Notes under the pieces: generated by a model
Databases searched by the model: none
Seen by the model: the letters and a program-made list of their open reading frames with translations, nothing else
Told to the model about the DNA's origin: nothing
Program-made: the position numbers and the translations under genes
Shown here: in pieces, positions 27,164 through 36,741 of the stretch
How positions within the stretch are numbered: the first letter of the stretch is position 1
Layout of the letters: every line of letters begins with the position of its first letter
Assembly: GCF_001412105.1 (NCBI RefSeq)
Contig: NZ_LKST01000002.1
Span: 124,001-188,000, forward strand
Direction: 5' to 3'
DNA from: Corynebacterium oculi
GTDB lineage: Bacteria > Actinomycetota > Actinomycetes > Mycobacteriales > Mycobacteriaceae
Length of the DNA: 64,000 bases

Positions 27164-27625
27164 TCAGTTCCCTTCCCTCTCCACCTCGCGCACGGTGATC
27201 TCCTGGTCTGGCGCTAACCGGCGCAGCGAGTCCTCCGGGGAGGGGCAGGCATCCACCTCGGCAGGATCAAACCACTCCACGCGAGGAGCATCGGCCTCCT
27301 CCGTAACGAGCACGCCTATTCCCGTCCCGCTCTCCCAGCCCTGGTGGTTGCGTTCCATGCTGGGGAAGTCCTTCTCCTCGAAGCCTCGCTCCACGCCGTC
27401 CTCGGCGTTAATGTACTGGCAAAAGACGTAGCCTTCCCTCGCGCCCTCCCCCATCACCTCGCGCAGGGTGAACGCATCTCCTTCGCGCGCGGCGCGGGCG
27501 ATGTCCCCTTCCCCCGCGCCGCACCCGGATAGGGCAAGGATCGCGGAGAGGCCGCCGATCAGTGGAGGAGCGGCGCGGTGCGCGCCCTTGTCACCCATAC
27601 CCAGGGGAATACCGAGCGGCCTCAT
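27164..27625 (-). CDS. Putative lipoprotein
   Basis: 153-residue secreted lipoprotein. A basic N-terminus and hydrophobic stretch end in the lipobox LSGC, after which an acidic mature domain of about 115 residues follows. GGAAAGG lies nine bases before ATG 27625, making it the best start. The mature part contains two further Cys (FCQY and DACPSPED) that could pair. I do not recognise a family. It is convergent with DUF3151 and downstream of the ATP-grasp gene's promoter-distal end. Confidence 0.7.
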   Translation of the reverse strand: MRPLGIPLGMGDKGAHRAAPPLIGGLSAILALSGCGAGEGDIARAAREGDAFTLREVMGEGAREGYVFCQYINAEDGVERGFEEKDFPSMERNHQGWESGTGIGVLVTEEADAPRVEWFDPAEVDACPSPEDSLRRLAPDQEITVREVEREGN

Positions 27626-27702
27626 ACCCAAAAACCTTTCCTATCCAGGAAGAAAACTTATGGCTGAACCCTACCTGACATACCTGTGACCGTCAACACT
27701 TT

Positions 27703-27731
27703 CCGCGAAACAAGAAGCGGCTTTTAGCCGC
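27703..27731 (-). terminator. Rho-independent terminator of the ATP-grasp gene
   Basis: GCGGCT and AGCCGC (27717-27731) form a stem overlapping the stop codon, followed on the minus strand by TTCTTGTTT. Confidence 0.65.
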
Positions 27732-28779
27732 GCGCCTCCACCCGAGAAATGGCCTCGCGGGCCACCTTTTCCTGGATGCCCATGTCCAGCTCGGAGGTGA
27801 AACCCACGCAGGAGCAGTTGATCTCCCCCAGCACGTAGGCGTCGCTGCCGTCCTCGGCGGTGTCGAGCATGAAGTCCGCCGTCCAGATCAGCGGGATGTT
27901 ATCGCCGCCGAGCTTTTCCGCGATCACGGGGCGCACCTCGGCAAAGAGATCCACCAGTTCTTGCCATGCCTCGGGGGAATCGTAGGTGTACTTGGCCCCG
28001 GAGAAGAGCGTGGCGGAGAAGTTCTCACCGCCCTCGGCGGGCTTCTTGTGTACCACAAACACGGGGTCCGGCCCCACCAGGAGAATGCGGATCTCGCCCT
28101 CCACGATGCGCGGCATGAAGCGCATGTCCACCAGCATTCCGTTATCGCCCACGATGTACTGGTCACAGAAGTCCATGAACTCGCCGAGTTCGCGCTCCTC
28201 GGTGTGGTTGTCCACGGCCTCGGTGCACTTCAGCTTGGTGTCCAGCGGCAGGGCGGTGCCGGGGGTGACGGCGTCGGCCACGGCGTCGTCGGCAATGCGC
28301 ACGCGCCAGATGCCGGAGCCGGTGGAGCCTCGGTTTTGCTTGAGCACGCGCTCGCCGTAGGACAGGGAGGTGGGGAAGGTCTGGTGGAAGGATTCCACGT
28401 CGTAGTAGGCGGCGGTGTCGGAGGGCACCAGATCCGTGTCATTGAGCTTGACCAGGGCGTCCTTCGCGCCGTAGGCCATCATCTCCTCCGGGGTGGACAT
28501 TCCCACCAGGCCGGCCTCGGAGAGCTTGGTCAGCAGGTCAAAGTAGCCCTTTTCCCCGCCGGGGATGTTGCCGGGGTTCACGCGGGAAATGTAGGCATCA
28601 AAGTTCTGGGACACGTAGGCGAACAGTTCCTCGGCCCACTCCGGGCGGAAGTACACCACCTCGGAGCGCCATCCGGCGTTGCGGATCGCCTGGACGATGG
28701 GCATGGTGTCCTTGCGGTGTCCATCGAAGTATTTGTCGGAGCCGCCTTCGACCTCAAAAACCACAATTGCCTTATGCAC
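27724..28779 (-). CDS. Cj0069-like ATP-grasp protein
   Basis: 351-residue cytoplasmic protein. The central region SYGERVLKQNRGSTGSGIWRV is an ATP-grasp-type loop (VLKxxxGSxGxGI), and MLVDMRFMPRIVEGEIRILLV with LGEINCSCVGF near the C-terminus supply probable metal ligands. This combination belongs to the Cj0069 family, whose substrate is unknown. GTG 28779 is chosen because AGAAAGG lies ten bases upstream and MHKAIVVFEVEGGSDKYF is the conserved start. Divergent from the rhodanese gene; the 281-base gap holds both promoters, with TACTAT near 28985 as a possible -10. Confidence 0.8.
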   Translation of the reverse strand: MHKAIVVFEVEGGSDKYFDGHRKDTMPIVQAIRNAGWRSEVVYFRPEWAEELFAYVSQNFDAYISRVNPGNIPGGEKGYFDLLTKLSEAGLVGMSTPEEMMAYGAKDALVKLNDTDLVPSDTAAYYDVESFHQTFPTSLSYGERVLKQNRGSTGSGIWRVRIADDAVADAVTPGTALPLDTKLKCTEAVDNHTEERELGEFMDFCDQYIVGDNGMLVDMRFMPRIVEGEIRILLVGPDPVFVVHKKPAEGGENFSATLFSGAKYTYDSPEAWQELVDLFAEVRPVIAEKLGGDNIPLIWTADFMLDTAEDGSDAYVLGEINCSCVGFTSELDMGIQEKVAREAISRVEARG

Positions 28780-29060
28780 GGAGGGAAACCCTTTCTGAGC
28801 CGCTACGGGAAACATCACCGGCCGCGGTGTCCGCGTGGGTATCCGGGCCACCGCAGGTGACGCGGGGCCGTGTTTCTCCCGGCCCCACCAGCCAGTCTAT
28901 GCCCGTGGCGTGATCGGCTCACCCGCACGAGCATCAATGTATTCAATGCCACAATAAGACTCCGGTGGTGATGATTCGGTGCAGATACTATGATTGTGTA
29001 TTCCGCTGGCGTCGCCGCAGACGCATGACCCGGATAGCCCCAGAAAGCAGAGGAATCACC

Positions 29061-29948
29061 ATGCCCGTCCCCGCCGATCCCCACCCAGCGTTCCAGGATT
29101 ACGCCCACCCCGAGCGCGTGGTATCCGCCTCCTGGCTCTCCGCGCGCATCGGCGTTCCCGGACTGCGGATCGTGGAGTCGGACGAGGACTCCCTCCTCTA
29201 CGACATCGGCCACATCCCCACGGCCGTGCGCATCGACTGGCAGCGCGATCTCAACGATCCCATCACCCGGGACTTCATCGACGGCGCGGGCTTTGCCGCC
29301 CTCATGCGCAGCAAGGGCATCTCCCGCGACGATACCGTGGTGGTTTACGGCGATAAGTCCAACGGCTGGGCCGCCTATACGCTGTGGGTATTCCAGCTCT
29401 TCGGGCACAAGGACGTGCGTCTCCTCGACGGCGGGCGCGATGCCTGGATGGCCGAGGAGCGCGATACGTCCTTCACAGTGCCCTCCTACCCGCCCTCGGA
29501 CTACCCGGTGGTGGAGCGTAACGACGACGCCGGGCGCGCCTTCGTCGAGGAGGTACTGGGGGCCGCGTGCAGCGCCAAAACCATGCTCATCGACGTTCGT
29601 GGTATAGATCACTACACCGGCGAGATTCGCCAACTTCCCACCCAGAACCAGGCGGAGAAGTCCGCGCTGCGCGCGGGCCATATCCCCACGGCCATCAACA
29701 TCGCCTGGGAGAACGCCGTCTACCCGAATAACAATTTCCGGGGCCACGCGGAGCTGGAACGCCAGTACCATTCCCTCGATCCCGCCCAGCCCACGATCGT
29801 CTACAGCCACCTGGGCGATCGCTCCGCACACACCTGGTTTGTGCTCAAGTACCTGCTGGGGTTCCAGAACGTGCGCAACTATGACGGCTCCTGGGCCGAG
29901 TGGGGCAACATGATCCGCATGCCCATCACCATCGGCGGCGAGTCCTAG
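29061..29948 (+). CDS. sseA: Rhodanese-family thiosulfate sulfurtransferase with Cys-to-Ser active site
   Basis: 295-residue two-domain rhodanese of the SseA/ThtR type found beside accBC in corynebacteria. Domain 1 (about 15-125) is inactive in the family; domain 2 (about 165-290) should carry the active Cys in VYCRxGxRSxHTWF. Here that loop is [14 protein letters not shown]: residue 249 is Ser, codon AGC at 29805-29807. Everything around it is well conserved. As written the protein cannot form the cysteine persulfide needed for sulfur transfer. Start ATG 29061 has AGAGGA upstream. Confidence 0.9.
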   Translation: MPVPADPHPAFQDYAHPERVVSASWLSARIGVPGLRIVESDEDSLLYDIGHIPTAVRIDWQRDLNDPITRDFIDGAGFAALMRSKGISRDDTVVVYGDKSNGWAAYTLWVFQLFGHKDVRLLDGGRDAWMAEERDTSFTVPSYPPSDYPVVERNDDAGRAFVEEVLGAACSAKTMLIDVRGIDHYTGEIRQLPTQNQAEKSALRAGHIPTAINIAWENAVYPNNNFRGHAELERQYHSLDPAQPTIVYSHLGDRSAHTWFVLKYLLGFQNVRNYDGSWAEWGNMIRMPITIGGES

Positions 29949-30160
29949 CCCTCCTCCCTGGTGGGACTTTCGTACCTTATACCTTTTTTCGCTTCCCGGT
30001 TCCCCTCGCCGGGTGTGTAGCATGTTCCCCTGTGCGTGCTCGCATCGCGCGGCCATTTTCTATGCCCAAATTAGAGGCCGGAACCCTGAAACGCCGCGCG
30101 CCCCGGCACCGATGTACCCGACAATACGTAGAAACCGCTAATCAGGAGGCTCAGACCCAA

Positions 30161-31915
30161 GTGGCAGGAGAAATATCCAAGGTGCTCGTGGCCAATCGCG
30201 GCGAGATCGCGGTGCGCATCATCCGCGGCGCCCGCGAGGCCGGCTACTCTACCGTAGCGGTCTACGCCGAGCCGGACGCCGATGCCCCCTTCGTGGAGCT
30301 AGCCGATGAAGCCTTCGCCCTGGGCGGGCAGACCTCCGCAGAGAGCTACCTCAACATCCCAAAGATTATCGACGCCGCCCACAAGGCCGGGGCCGATACC
30401 ATTCACCCCGGCTACGGCTTCCTTTCCGAAAACGCGGACTTTGCCCAGGCCATCATCGACGCCGGACTAACCTGGGTGGGGCCCTCCCCGGAGGCCATCG
30501 CGGCGCTAGGAGATAAGGTCACCGCCCGCCACATCGCCGTGCGTGCCGGTGCCCCCATGACCCCGGGCACCAAAGACCCGGTATCCAGCCCGGAGGAGGT
30601 TCTGGCCTTCGCCGAGGAACACGGCCTGCCCATCGCCATCAAGGCCGCCTTCGGCGGCGGAGGGCGCGGCATGAAGGTTGCCCACGCCCTCGAAGAGGTG
30701 ACCGACCTCTACGAGTCCGCCACCCGCGAGGCTATCTCCGCCTTTGGCCGGGGCCAGTGCTTCGTGGAACGCTACCTGGACAAGGCCCGCCACGTGGAAG
30801 CCCAGGTGCTTGCGGATAAGCACGGCAACGTGGTGGTGGTGGGCACCCGCGACTGCACCCTGCAACGCCGGTTCCAGAAGCTCGTGGAAGAGGCCCCCGC
30901 CCCCTTCCTCAGCGACGAGCAGCGCTACGCCATTCACTCCTCCGCCAAGGCCATCTGCAAGGAGGCCGGGTACTACGGCGCGGGCACCGTGGAATACCTG
31001 GTGGGCGCGGACGGGCTGATCTCCTTCCTGGAGGTCAATACCCGCCTCCAGGTGGAGCATCCCGTCACGGAGGTCACCACGGGGATCGACCTCGTGCAGG
31101 AGCAGTTCCGCATCGCCGCGGGCGAGCCACTGAGCCTCACCGAGGATCCCGCCCCCCAGGGCCACGCCTTTGAGTTCCGCATCAACGGTGAGGACGCCGG
31201 CGCCAACTTCATGCCCGCCCCCGGCACCATCACCCGCTACCGGGAAGCCAGCGGGCCCGGCATCCGCGTGGACTCCGGCATCCGCGAGGGCAGCGTGATC
31301 GGTGGGCAGTTTGATTCCATGCTGGCCAAGCTCATCGTCCACGGCCAGAACCGGGAGCAGGCCCTGGCCCGCTCCCGGCGCGCGCTCGCGGAATTCACCG
31401 TGGAGGGAATGCCCACCGTGCTCCCCTTCCACCGCGCCATCGTGGAGGACCCGGCGTTCATCGGCACCGGCAACGGCTTCGAGGTGTACACCAAGTGGAT
31501 CGAAGAGGCCTGGGATAACCCCGTGGAGCCCTACGATGACTCCGAGGCCGCCGATCCCACCGAACCCACCCCCCGCAACCGCATGACCGTGGAGATCGAC
31601 GGCCGCCGCGTGGAGGTGGCTCTTCCTGCAAATTTTAGCCTGGGCGGCGCTAAGAAGCGTACGAAGCGTCGCCGTAGCAAGGACGCAGCGGCGGCGGTGT
31701 CTGGCGACGCCGTGACCGCTCCGATGCAGGGAACCGTCATCAAGGTCGAGGTGGAGGATGGCCAGGAGGTCGCCGAAGGTGAGATCGTGGTGATCCTGGA
31801 GGCCATGAAGATGGAAAACCCGGTGAAGGCGCACAAATCCGGCGTGGTCGCAGGCCTTTCCGTGGCCGCCGGAGCGGGTGTGACCAAGGGCGAGCAGATG
31901 TTGGAGATTACTTAG
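30161..31915 (+). CDS. accBC: Acyl-CoA carboxylase alpha subunit (biotin carboxylase plus BCCP)
   Basis: 584-residue protein that carboxylates biotin and carries it to AccD partners for malonyl-CoA and mycolate precursor synthesis. Biotin carboxylase domain about 5-450 with ATP-grasp loop [14 protein letters not shown] and the catalytic [14 protein letters not shown]; a basic linker (about 490-505) follows; BCCP domain 512-584 with biotin site EAMKMEN, K550. GTG 30161 gives the normal N-terminus and has AGGAGG twelve bases upstream. Biotinylated by BirA. Convergent with the NYN pseudogene, two bases apart. The 212-base leader 29949-30160 shows TTATACC near 29975 and a short CCCGG/CCGGG stem; nothing else is clear. 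Confidence 0.96.
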   Translation: MAGEISKVLVANRGEIAVRIIRGAREAGYSTVAVYAEPDADAPFVELADEAFALGGQTSAESYLNIPKIIDAAHKAGADTIHPGYGFLSENADFAQAIIDAGLTWVGPSPEAIAALGDKVTARHIAVRAGAPMTPGTKDPVSSPEEVLAFAEEHGLPIAIKAAFGGGGRGMKVAHALEEVTDLYESATREAISAFGRGQCFVERYLDKARHVEAQVLADKHGNVVVVGTRDCTLQRRFQKLVEEAPAPFLSDEQRYAIHSSAKAICKEAGYYGAGTVEYLVGADGLISFLEVNTRLQVEHPVTEVTTGIDLVQEQFRIAAGEPLSLTEDPAPQGHAFEFRINGEDAGANFMPAPGTITRYREASGPGIRVDSGIREGSVIGGQFDSMLAKLIVHGQNREQALARSRRALAEFTVEGMPTVLPFHRAIVEDPAFIGTGNGFEVYTKWIEEAWDNPVEPYDDSEAADPTEPTPRNRMTVEIDGRRVEVALPANFSLGGAKKRTKRRRSKDAAAAVSGDAVTAPMQGTVIKVEVEDGQEVAEGEIVVILEAMKMENPVKAHKSGVVAGLSVAAGAGVTKGEQMLEIT

Positions 31916-31917
31916 GC

Positions 31918-32687
31918 TTAAAAATCCTCTTCATCAGGAAGATAAGAAGACTTCCCCTCCATATTGTCAACATGGAGGGGATCATCTTTATTGTTCGGAG
32001 GCTTCCGCACACATTCCCACATTCCATCAATATGCTCGTTGAGGCTTTCAGCAACGTCGGCCCACATGGGATCAAGGACAAAGTCAATACCTGAGCGACG
32101 CGCATGCTTCGCCACAGGAACAAAATCACTGTCACCAGATATCATAATAATCTGATTCACCAAACCGCTCTCCGCCAGGGCGGAAATATCTAAACCGATC
32201 TTCATATCCACCCCCTTTTGAACAATCTCTAGCCGGAAATCTCTCTCCGTCAAGTCATCGACACCAATCTCACCACGACACAGCCGCTTAAGCGCCCTAC
32301 CGTGTAAAACATAGCCACCTTGAGTGGACAGTTCCTCTCCCCTACGAAGCGCAACCTTCCGCTTTCTTGTTAGAACCTTCAGAAACTGCTTCATCCACCC
32401 ATATTGATCGCTCTTCCCCAGATTAATCTGCTGCTACGTGAGCGGATGATAAACTACCTTTTCCGAGGGGTCACAGTCATAATAATAATAATATATTCTA
32501 TATAAGCTAGACTGAGCTTTAATTATATGACGACGGCTATACTGAAGAAGTTCATCCGCCCGGCCCTCTGGCGTTTTCTGACAAAAAGAGAAGCAGCCCG
32601 CTTGCGATAAAATCCGCCATCGACAAAAATTGCAGTCAAGATTGGACACAACGGAGGCTTCTTTGCCTTGTCATCATTGTGAGCCAC
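31918..32687 (-). pseudogene. NYN-domain (LabA/DUF88-like) nuclease, broken
   Basis: Three collinear pieces spell one NYN protein. From GTG 32687 the frame reads AIFVDGGFYRKRAASLF, the first acidic strand of a NYN nuclease. One missing base near 32580-32588 shifts to KTPEGRADELLQYSRRHI and YDCDPSEKVVYHPLT. There a TAG codon (32442-32444) interrupts, after which QQINLGKSDQYGWMKQF continues in frame to LNQIIMISGDSDFVPVAKHA-like sequence and the end. The second metal Asp cluster (SGDSDFVP) is intact. An ATG 158 codons from the end leaves a C-terminal half open. The region is clearly AT-richer than neighbours, with repeated TAT codons, which suggests acquisition by transfer. Confidence 0.8.
31954..31980 (+). 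terminator. Hairpin downstream of accBC
   Basis: Perfect 9-bp arms CCCCTCCAT/ATGGAGGGG around a 9-base loop, 38 bases after the accBC stop, then ATCATCTTTATTGTT. It lies within the 3' coding part of the NYN pseudogene. Confidence 0.55.
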
Positions 32688-32704
32688 GCAACTAAATATA
32701 CCAT

Positions 32705-32757
32705 TAAGCCCCCGTCATCGGCACTCTCCCTATAGCGGAGGGTCAACGGCGGGGGCT
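32705..32757. other. Nested stem-loop in AT-rich intergenic region
   Basis: Outer stem AAGCCCCCG/CGGGGGCTT encloses a second stem CTCC/GGAG around TATAGC. No T-run follows on the plus strand, and on the minus strand the T-run precedes it. It may be a weak terminator or a remnant of a small RNA. The rest of 32688-32815 holds nothing I can name. Confidence 0.4.
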
Positions 32758-32815
32758 TCGTAAAAAAGGATTATAAGAATGAGACATGCTCATGTCAACC
32801 ACCGTGACACGGACT

Positions 32816-33103
32816 TCACCTCGCCCGCTTCTTCTCCAAGCGCCCTGCCCGTAACCGCCCAATATCGCTGTTGAGTGGGTCCACGGTATCCACCACCCGG
32901 TCGAGCAGTCCGAGCGCCCGCAGCACCTGGGCCACGCTGGTGAAGTGTACGTTGGGGTTCCCGGTCTCGATCTTGCGCAGGGTATCGCGGGTGATCCCGG
33001 CGCGTTCGGAGACCTGCTGCGCCGTCAGTCCTAGCACCATGCGCCACCCGCGCACGTGCTCGCCTAGTTCCGTGAGTTGGCGATTGATCCGGTATCCCAC
33101 CAT
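32816..33103 (-). CDS. HipB-like XRE-family regulator without a HipA partner
   Basis: 95-residue DNA-binding protein: helix-turn-helix at about 17-72 (LRGWR-type start, LTAQQVSERAGITRDTLRKIE), then the DPLNSDIGRLRA tail seen in HipB antitoxins that precede hipA kinases. No hipA-like frame follows; only the stem-loop and the NYN pseudogene do. Upstream lie two exact inverted copies of a 12-bp motif, probable operators. It stands in the AT-rich island between accBC and pyc. Either an orphan antitoxin left after loss of its toxin or a stand-alone regulator. Confidence 0.8.
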   Translation of the reverse strand: MVGYRINRQLTELGEHVRGWRMVLGLTAQQVSERAGITRDTLRKIETGNPNVHFTSVAQVLRALGLLDRVVDTVDPLNSDIGRLRAGRLEKKRAR

Positions 33104-33114
33104 GCCCCCACATT

Positions 33115-33171
33115 ACTATGGCGAGTGCCGTCGTCACATCTATGCAATGTGGCGATGATACTCGCCATAGT
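33115..33171 (-). promoter_or_regulatory. Paired 12-bp inverted operator-like repeats upstream of the HipB-like gene
   Basis: ACTATGGCGAGT (33115-33126) and its exact reverse complement (33160-33171), 33 bases apart. Each arm also has ACT/AGT ends. Between them CACAT/ATGTG forms a smaller dyad. They fill the 75-base gap between pyc and the regulator. Confidence 0.65.
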
Positions 33172-33178
33172 GGAACCG

Positions 33179-36100
33179 CTAGCTCACCTCGACGATGAGG
33201 TCTCCGCCCTCCACTTTGGTCGGCTGCGTGAGCACCACGCGGGAGACCACGCCGTCGATCGTGGCGGAGATCGTGGCCTCCATCTTCATCGCCTCGATCA
33301 CGGCCACCGGGTCACCCGCGCTCACCTCGTCGCCCTCGGCAACGTTCACCGTCACCACCCCGGAGAAGGGGGCGGCCACCTGGCCGGCCACGGCGGGGTC
33401 GGCCTTTTCCGCGGAGGCCGTCACGGATTCCACGGAGCGATCCCGCACGCGCATGGGCCGTACCTGCCCGTTCACGGTGGCCACTACGGAGCGCAGGCCC
33501 TTATCGTCGGGTTCGCCCACGGCATCGAGGCGCACCAGCATGTTGCGCGCGGAACCCGGCAGGGAGACGGATACCTCCTCGCCTTCCACGAGCCCGTAGA
33601 AGAACTCGCGGTCGCCTAGTTCGGAGACGTCACCGAAGCGGCGGCGGTGTTCCTCGAACTCGGCGGCGGGCTTGGGGAACATCAGCGCGTCGAGGGCCGA
33701 GCGGCGATCCGCCCGATCCGTGGATTCCAGGCGTTCCTGCTGCTGGGCGGGGATCTCCGCGCGGTCGCCCTGGCCTGTTGCTCGCCCGGCCAGGGCCTTA
33801 TCGCGTAGTTCCTCCGGCCAGCCGCCGGGGGGCGTGCCCAGTTCACCGCGCAGGAAGGCGATGACGGAATCGGGTATGTCGTAGGCGCGGGGATCGGCGG
33901 CGAACTCCTCGGCGCTCACCCCGGTGCCCACCAGGGACAGCGCGAGGTCGCCCACCACCTTGGAGGAGGGGGTGACCTTGGTGGGCCGCCCCAGCATGGC
34001 GTTGACGTCCGCGTAGGTGTTCTCGATCAGCTCGAAGCGATCCCCCAGCCCCAGCGCGGTGGCCTGGGTGCGCAGGTTGGAAAGCTGCCCACCCGGAATC
34101 TCGTGGTGGTACACGCGCCCGGTGGGGCCGGGAATACCGGACTCGAACGGCGCGTAGAGGGCGCGCACGGCCTCCCAATAGGGCTCCATGTCCCCCACCG
34201 CGTCCAGAGAGAGGCCGGTGTCCCGGTAGGTGTGGGCGAAGGCCGCCACGATGGCGGAGAGCGAGGGCTGCGAGGTGGTGCCGGACATCGGCGCGGAGGC
34301 GCCGTCTACGGCGTCCGCCCCGGCCTCGGCCGCCGCAAGGTAGGTGGCGAGCTGCCCTCCGGCTGTGTCGTGCGTGTGCACGTGCACCGGCAGGTCAAAC
34401 TCCTTGCGCAGCGCGCCCACAAGTTTCTTGGCGGCCGCGGGGCGCAGCAGGCCCGCCATGTCCTTGATCGCCAGAATGTGTGCCCCGGATTCCACGATCT
34501 GCTCGGCCAGGCGCAGGTAGTAGTCCAGGGTGTACAGGTCCTCGGCGGGGTCGCTGAGGTCGCCGGAGTAGGCCATCGCCACCTCGGCCACGGCGGTGTT
34601 GGTCTCCAGCACGGCGTCGATAGCCGGGCGCATCTGGCTGACGTCGTTGAGCGCGTCGAAGATGCGGAAGATATCCACGCCGGAGGACGCCGCCTCGCGC
34701 ACAAAGGAGCGGCACACGGAGTCCGGGTAAGGCATGTATCCCACCGCGTTGCGCCCGCGCAGCAGCATCTGAATGTTCACGTTAGGCATGGCCTCGCGCA
34801 GGGCATCCAGGCGCGCCCACGGATCCTCGTGGAGGAAGCGCATAGCGACGTCGTAAGTGGCACCGCCCCAGGCCTCCACCGAGAAGAGCTGCGGGGTCAG
34901 CCGCGCCACGGCCTTAGCCGCCGGCACCAGGGCGGAACTGCGCACGCGGGTGGCCAGCAGCGACTGGTGGGCGTCGCGGAACGTGGTGTCCGTGACCGCC
35001 AGGGCGTCCTGGGCGCGCAACTTCTCCGCGAAGCGCTGCGGGCCCAGGTGCAGCAGTTCGTCGCGGGAGCCTCGGCGCAGGGGTTCCTCGGGAAGCACCG
35101 GCAGTTTGTCCAGGGGGTGTAGGTCGGTGGGCCGCGAGCCGTGAGGCTTATTGACGGTCACGTCCGCCAGGTAATCAAGGATCCGCGAGGGCTCATCGTC
35201 GGCGGGCGGGGCCTGCAAGAGCCAGGGGTGATCCGCGATGAACGAGGTGGCGATGCGCTTGCGCTGAAAGTCCTCCTCGCGCAGCAGCGCCCGCAGGAAA
35301 CCGATGTTCGTGGCCACCCCTGACACAGTGAACTCGGCCAGGGCGCGCTGGGCGCGGGCCACGGCGGTGGCAAAGTCCGATCCCCGGCAGGTCATCTTCA
35401 CCAGCATGGAGTCGAAGTTCGGGGTGATCTCGCCCCCGAGCATCGCCGCGCCGTCCAGGCGCACCCCGGCCCCACCGGGGCTGCGATAAGCGGTGATCGT
35501 GCCCGTGTCCGGGCGGAAGCCGTTATTGGGGTCCTCGGTGGTGATGCGGCATTGCAGGGCCGCCCCGTGCGTGGCAATGCCCTCCTGGCTCAGCCCCAGA
35601 TCGGCCAGGGTGGCCCCGGCCGCCAGGCGCAGCTGGGTTTTTACCAGATCTACCTGGGTGACCTCCTCGGTCACCGTGTGCTCCACCTGGATGCGGGGAT
35701 TCATCTCAATGAACACATGATTGCCTTGATCGTCCACCAGGAACTCCACCGTGCCCGCCCCCTGGTAGCCGATGTGCTTGGCAAAGGCCACCGCGTCGGC
35801 GCAGATGCGCTCGCGCAATTGCTCGCTGAGGTGCTGCGCGGGGGCGATCTCCACCACCTTCTGATGACGGCGCTGCAAGGAGCAGTCGCGCTCATACAGG
35901 TGGATCACGTTGCCCTCGGCATCACCCAGCACCTGCACCTCGATGTGCTGGGGGTTGACCACGGCGCGTTCCAGGTACACGCGGCCATCGCCGAAGGCCG
36001 CGGCCGCCTCGCGGGAGGCCTCGGCGGCCAGCGCAGGCAGTTCCTCGGGGGAGCCCACAAAGCGCATGCCGCGCCCGCCGCCGCCGGCAACGGCCTTGAC

Positions 36101-36589
36101 AAAGATCGGGAACTCGCGGCCCCTGGCCATCTCCACCAGCTCGTCGATGTCCTCGGAGGGCTCGGAATCGTCCAGGATCGGCAGGCCCGCCTGGCGCGCC
36201 GCCTCCACCGCGGCGGCCTTGTCCCCGGTGAGATCCAGCACCTCCGGGGGCGGGCCGATGAAGGTGACGCCGTTTTCCGCGCACCGGCGGGCCAGCGTGG
36301 CATTTTCGGAGAGGAAGCCGTAGCCGGGGTAGATCGCGTCCGCCCCCGTCTGCTTCGCCGCTCGAATCACCTCATTGATGTTGAGGTAGGCCTTCACCGG
36401 GGAGTCTCCCGCGCCGATGCGCACGGCCTCGGAGGCAAAGGAGCGATGGAACGAGTTGCGATCCTCCGCCGGATACACCGCCACGGTTTCCGCGCCCACC
36501 TCGTAGGCGGCGCGGAAGGCCCTCACGGCTATTTCCCCGCGGTTGGCCACGAGGATTTTTTCAAAGGTGGGCAGGGACGGTGCTACCAC
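33179..36589 (-). CDS. pyc: Pyruvate carboxylase
   Basis: Anaplerotic enzyme making oxaloacetate from pyruvate, bicarbonate and ATP. The 1136-residue protein holds all three parts: biotin carboxylase (about 8-465; FVKAVAGGGGRGMR, EMNPRIQVEHTVTE), carboxyltransferase (about 530-800; DTTFRDAHQSLLATR, HVHTHDTAGG) and BCCP at the C-terminus (EAMKMEA, K1102). GTG start at 36589 has AAGGAA upstream. Length equals the C. glutamicum enzyme within a few residues. Single gene; the gap 36590-36741 separates it from lpdA. Confidence 0.97.
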   Translation of the reverse strand: MVAPSLPTFEKILVANRGEIAVRAFRAAYEVGAETVAVYPAEDRNSFHRSFASEAVRIGAGDSPVKAYLNINEVIRAAKQTGADAIYPGYGFLSENATLARRCAENGVTFIGPPPEVLDLTGDKAAAVEAARQAGLPILDDSEPSEDIDELVEMARGREFPIFVKAVAGGGGRGMRFVGSPEELPALAAEASREAAAAFGDGRVYLERAVVNPQHIEVQVLGDAEGNVIHLYERDCSLQRRHQKVVEIAPAQHLSEQLRERICADAVAFAKHIGYQGAGTVEFLVDDQGNHVFIEMNPRIQVEHTVTEEVTQVDLVKTQLRLAAGATLADLGLSQEGIATHGAALQCRITTEDPNNGFRPDTGTITAYRSPGGAGVRLDGAAMLGGEITPNFDSMLVKMTCRGSDFATAVARAQRALAEFTVSGVATNIGFLRALLREEDFQRKRIATSFIADHPWLLQAPPADDEPSRILDYLADVTVNKPHGSRPTDLHPLDKLPVLPEEPLRRGSRDELLHLGPQRFAEKLRAQDALAVTDTTFRDAHQSLLATRVRSSALVPAAKAVARLTPQLFSVEAWGGATYDVAMRFLHEDPWARLDALREAMPNVNIQMLLRGRNAVGYMPYPDSVCRSFVREAASSGVDIFRIFDALNDVSQMRPAIDAVLETNTAVAEVAMAYSGDLSDPAEDLYTLDYYLRLAEQIVESGAHILAIKDMAGLLRPAAAKKLVGALRKEFDLPVHVHTHDTAGGQLATYLAAAEAGADAVDGASAPMSGTTSQPSLSAIVAAFAHTYRDTGLSLDAVGDMEPYWEAVRALYAPFESGIPGPTGRVYHHEIPGGQLSNLRTQATALGLGDRFELIENTYADVNAMLGRPTKVTPSSKVVGDLALSLVGTGVSAEEFAADPRAYDIPDSVIAFLRGELGTPPGGWPEELRDKALAGRATGQGDRAEIPAQQQERLESTDRADRRSALDALMFPKPAAEFEEHRRRFGDVSELGDREFFYGLVEGEEVSVSLPGSARNMLVRLDAVGEPDDKGLRSVVATVNGQVRPMRVRDRSVESVTASAEKADPAVAGQVAAPFSGVVTVNVAEGDEVSAGDPVAVIEAMKMEATISATIDGVVSRVVLTQPTKVEGGDLIVEVS

Positions 36590-36606
36590 AGTGCGTTCCT
36601 TCCCTC

Positions 36607-36640
36607 ACGGGGTAGCCGTGAGCGGTGAATGTGAGCGGTA
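36607..36640 (-). repeat. Two direct repeats upstream of pyc
   Basis: GTGAGCGGT occurs twice, 13 bases apart, 18-50 bases before the pyc start. A GGCGTAT pair and ATACGCC (36693-36733) further upstream form a loose dyad. Possible regulatory sites; no regulator is identified. Confidence 0.3.
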
Positions 36641-36741
36641 TTACGGGACACATGCAGTGTAACTCACCGCCGGAACCCACCGAGGCAGCGGCGTATCTCG
36701 GCGTATCCCAGCGGGTGTCGCCGGAATACGCCGTGAAACCG

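Noticed and set aside
32705-32757. Rho-independent terminator
   Set aside because: No T-run follows the stem on either strand.
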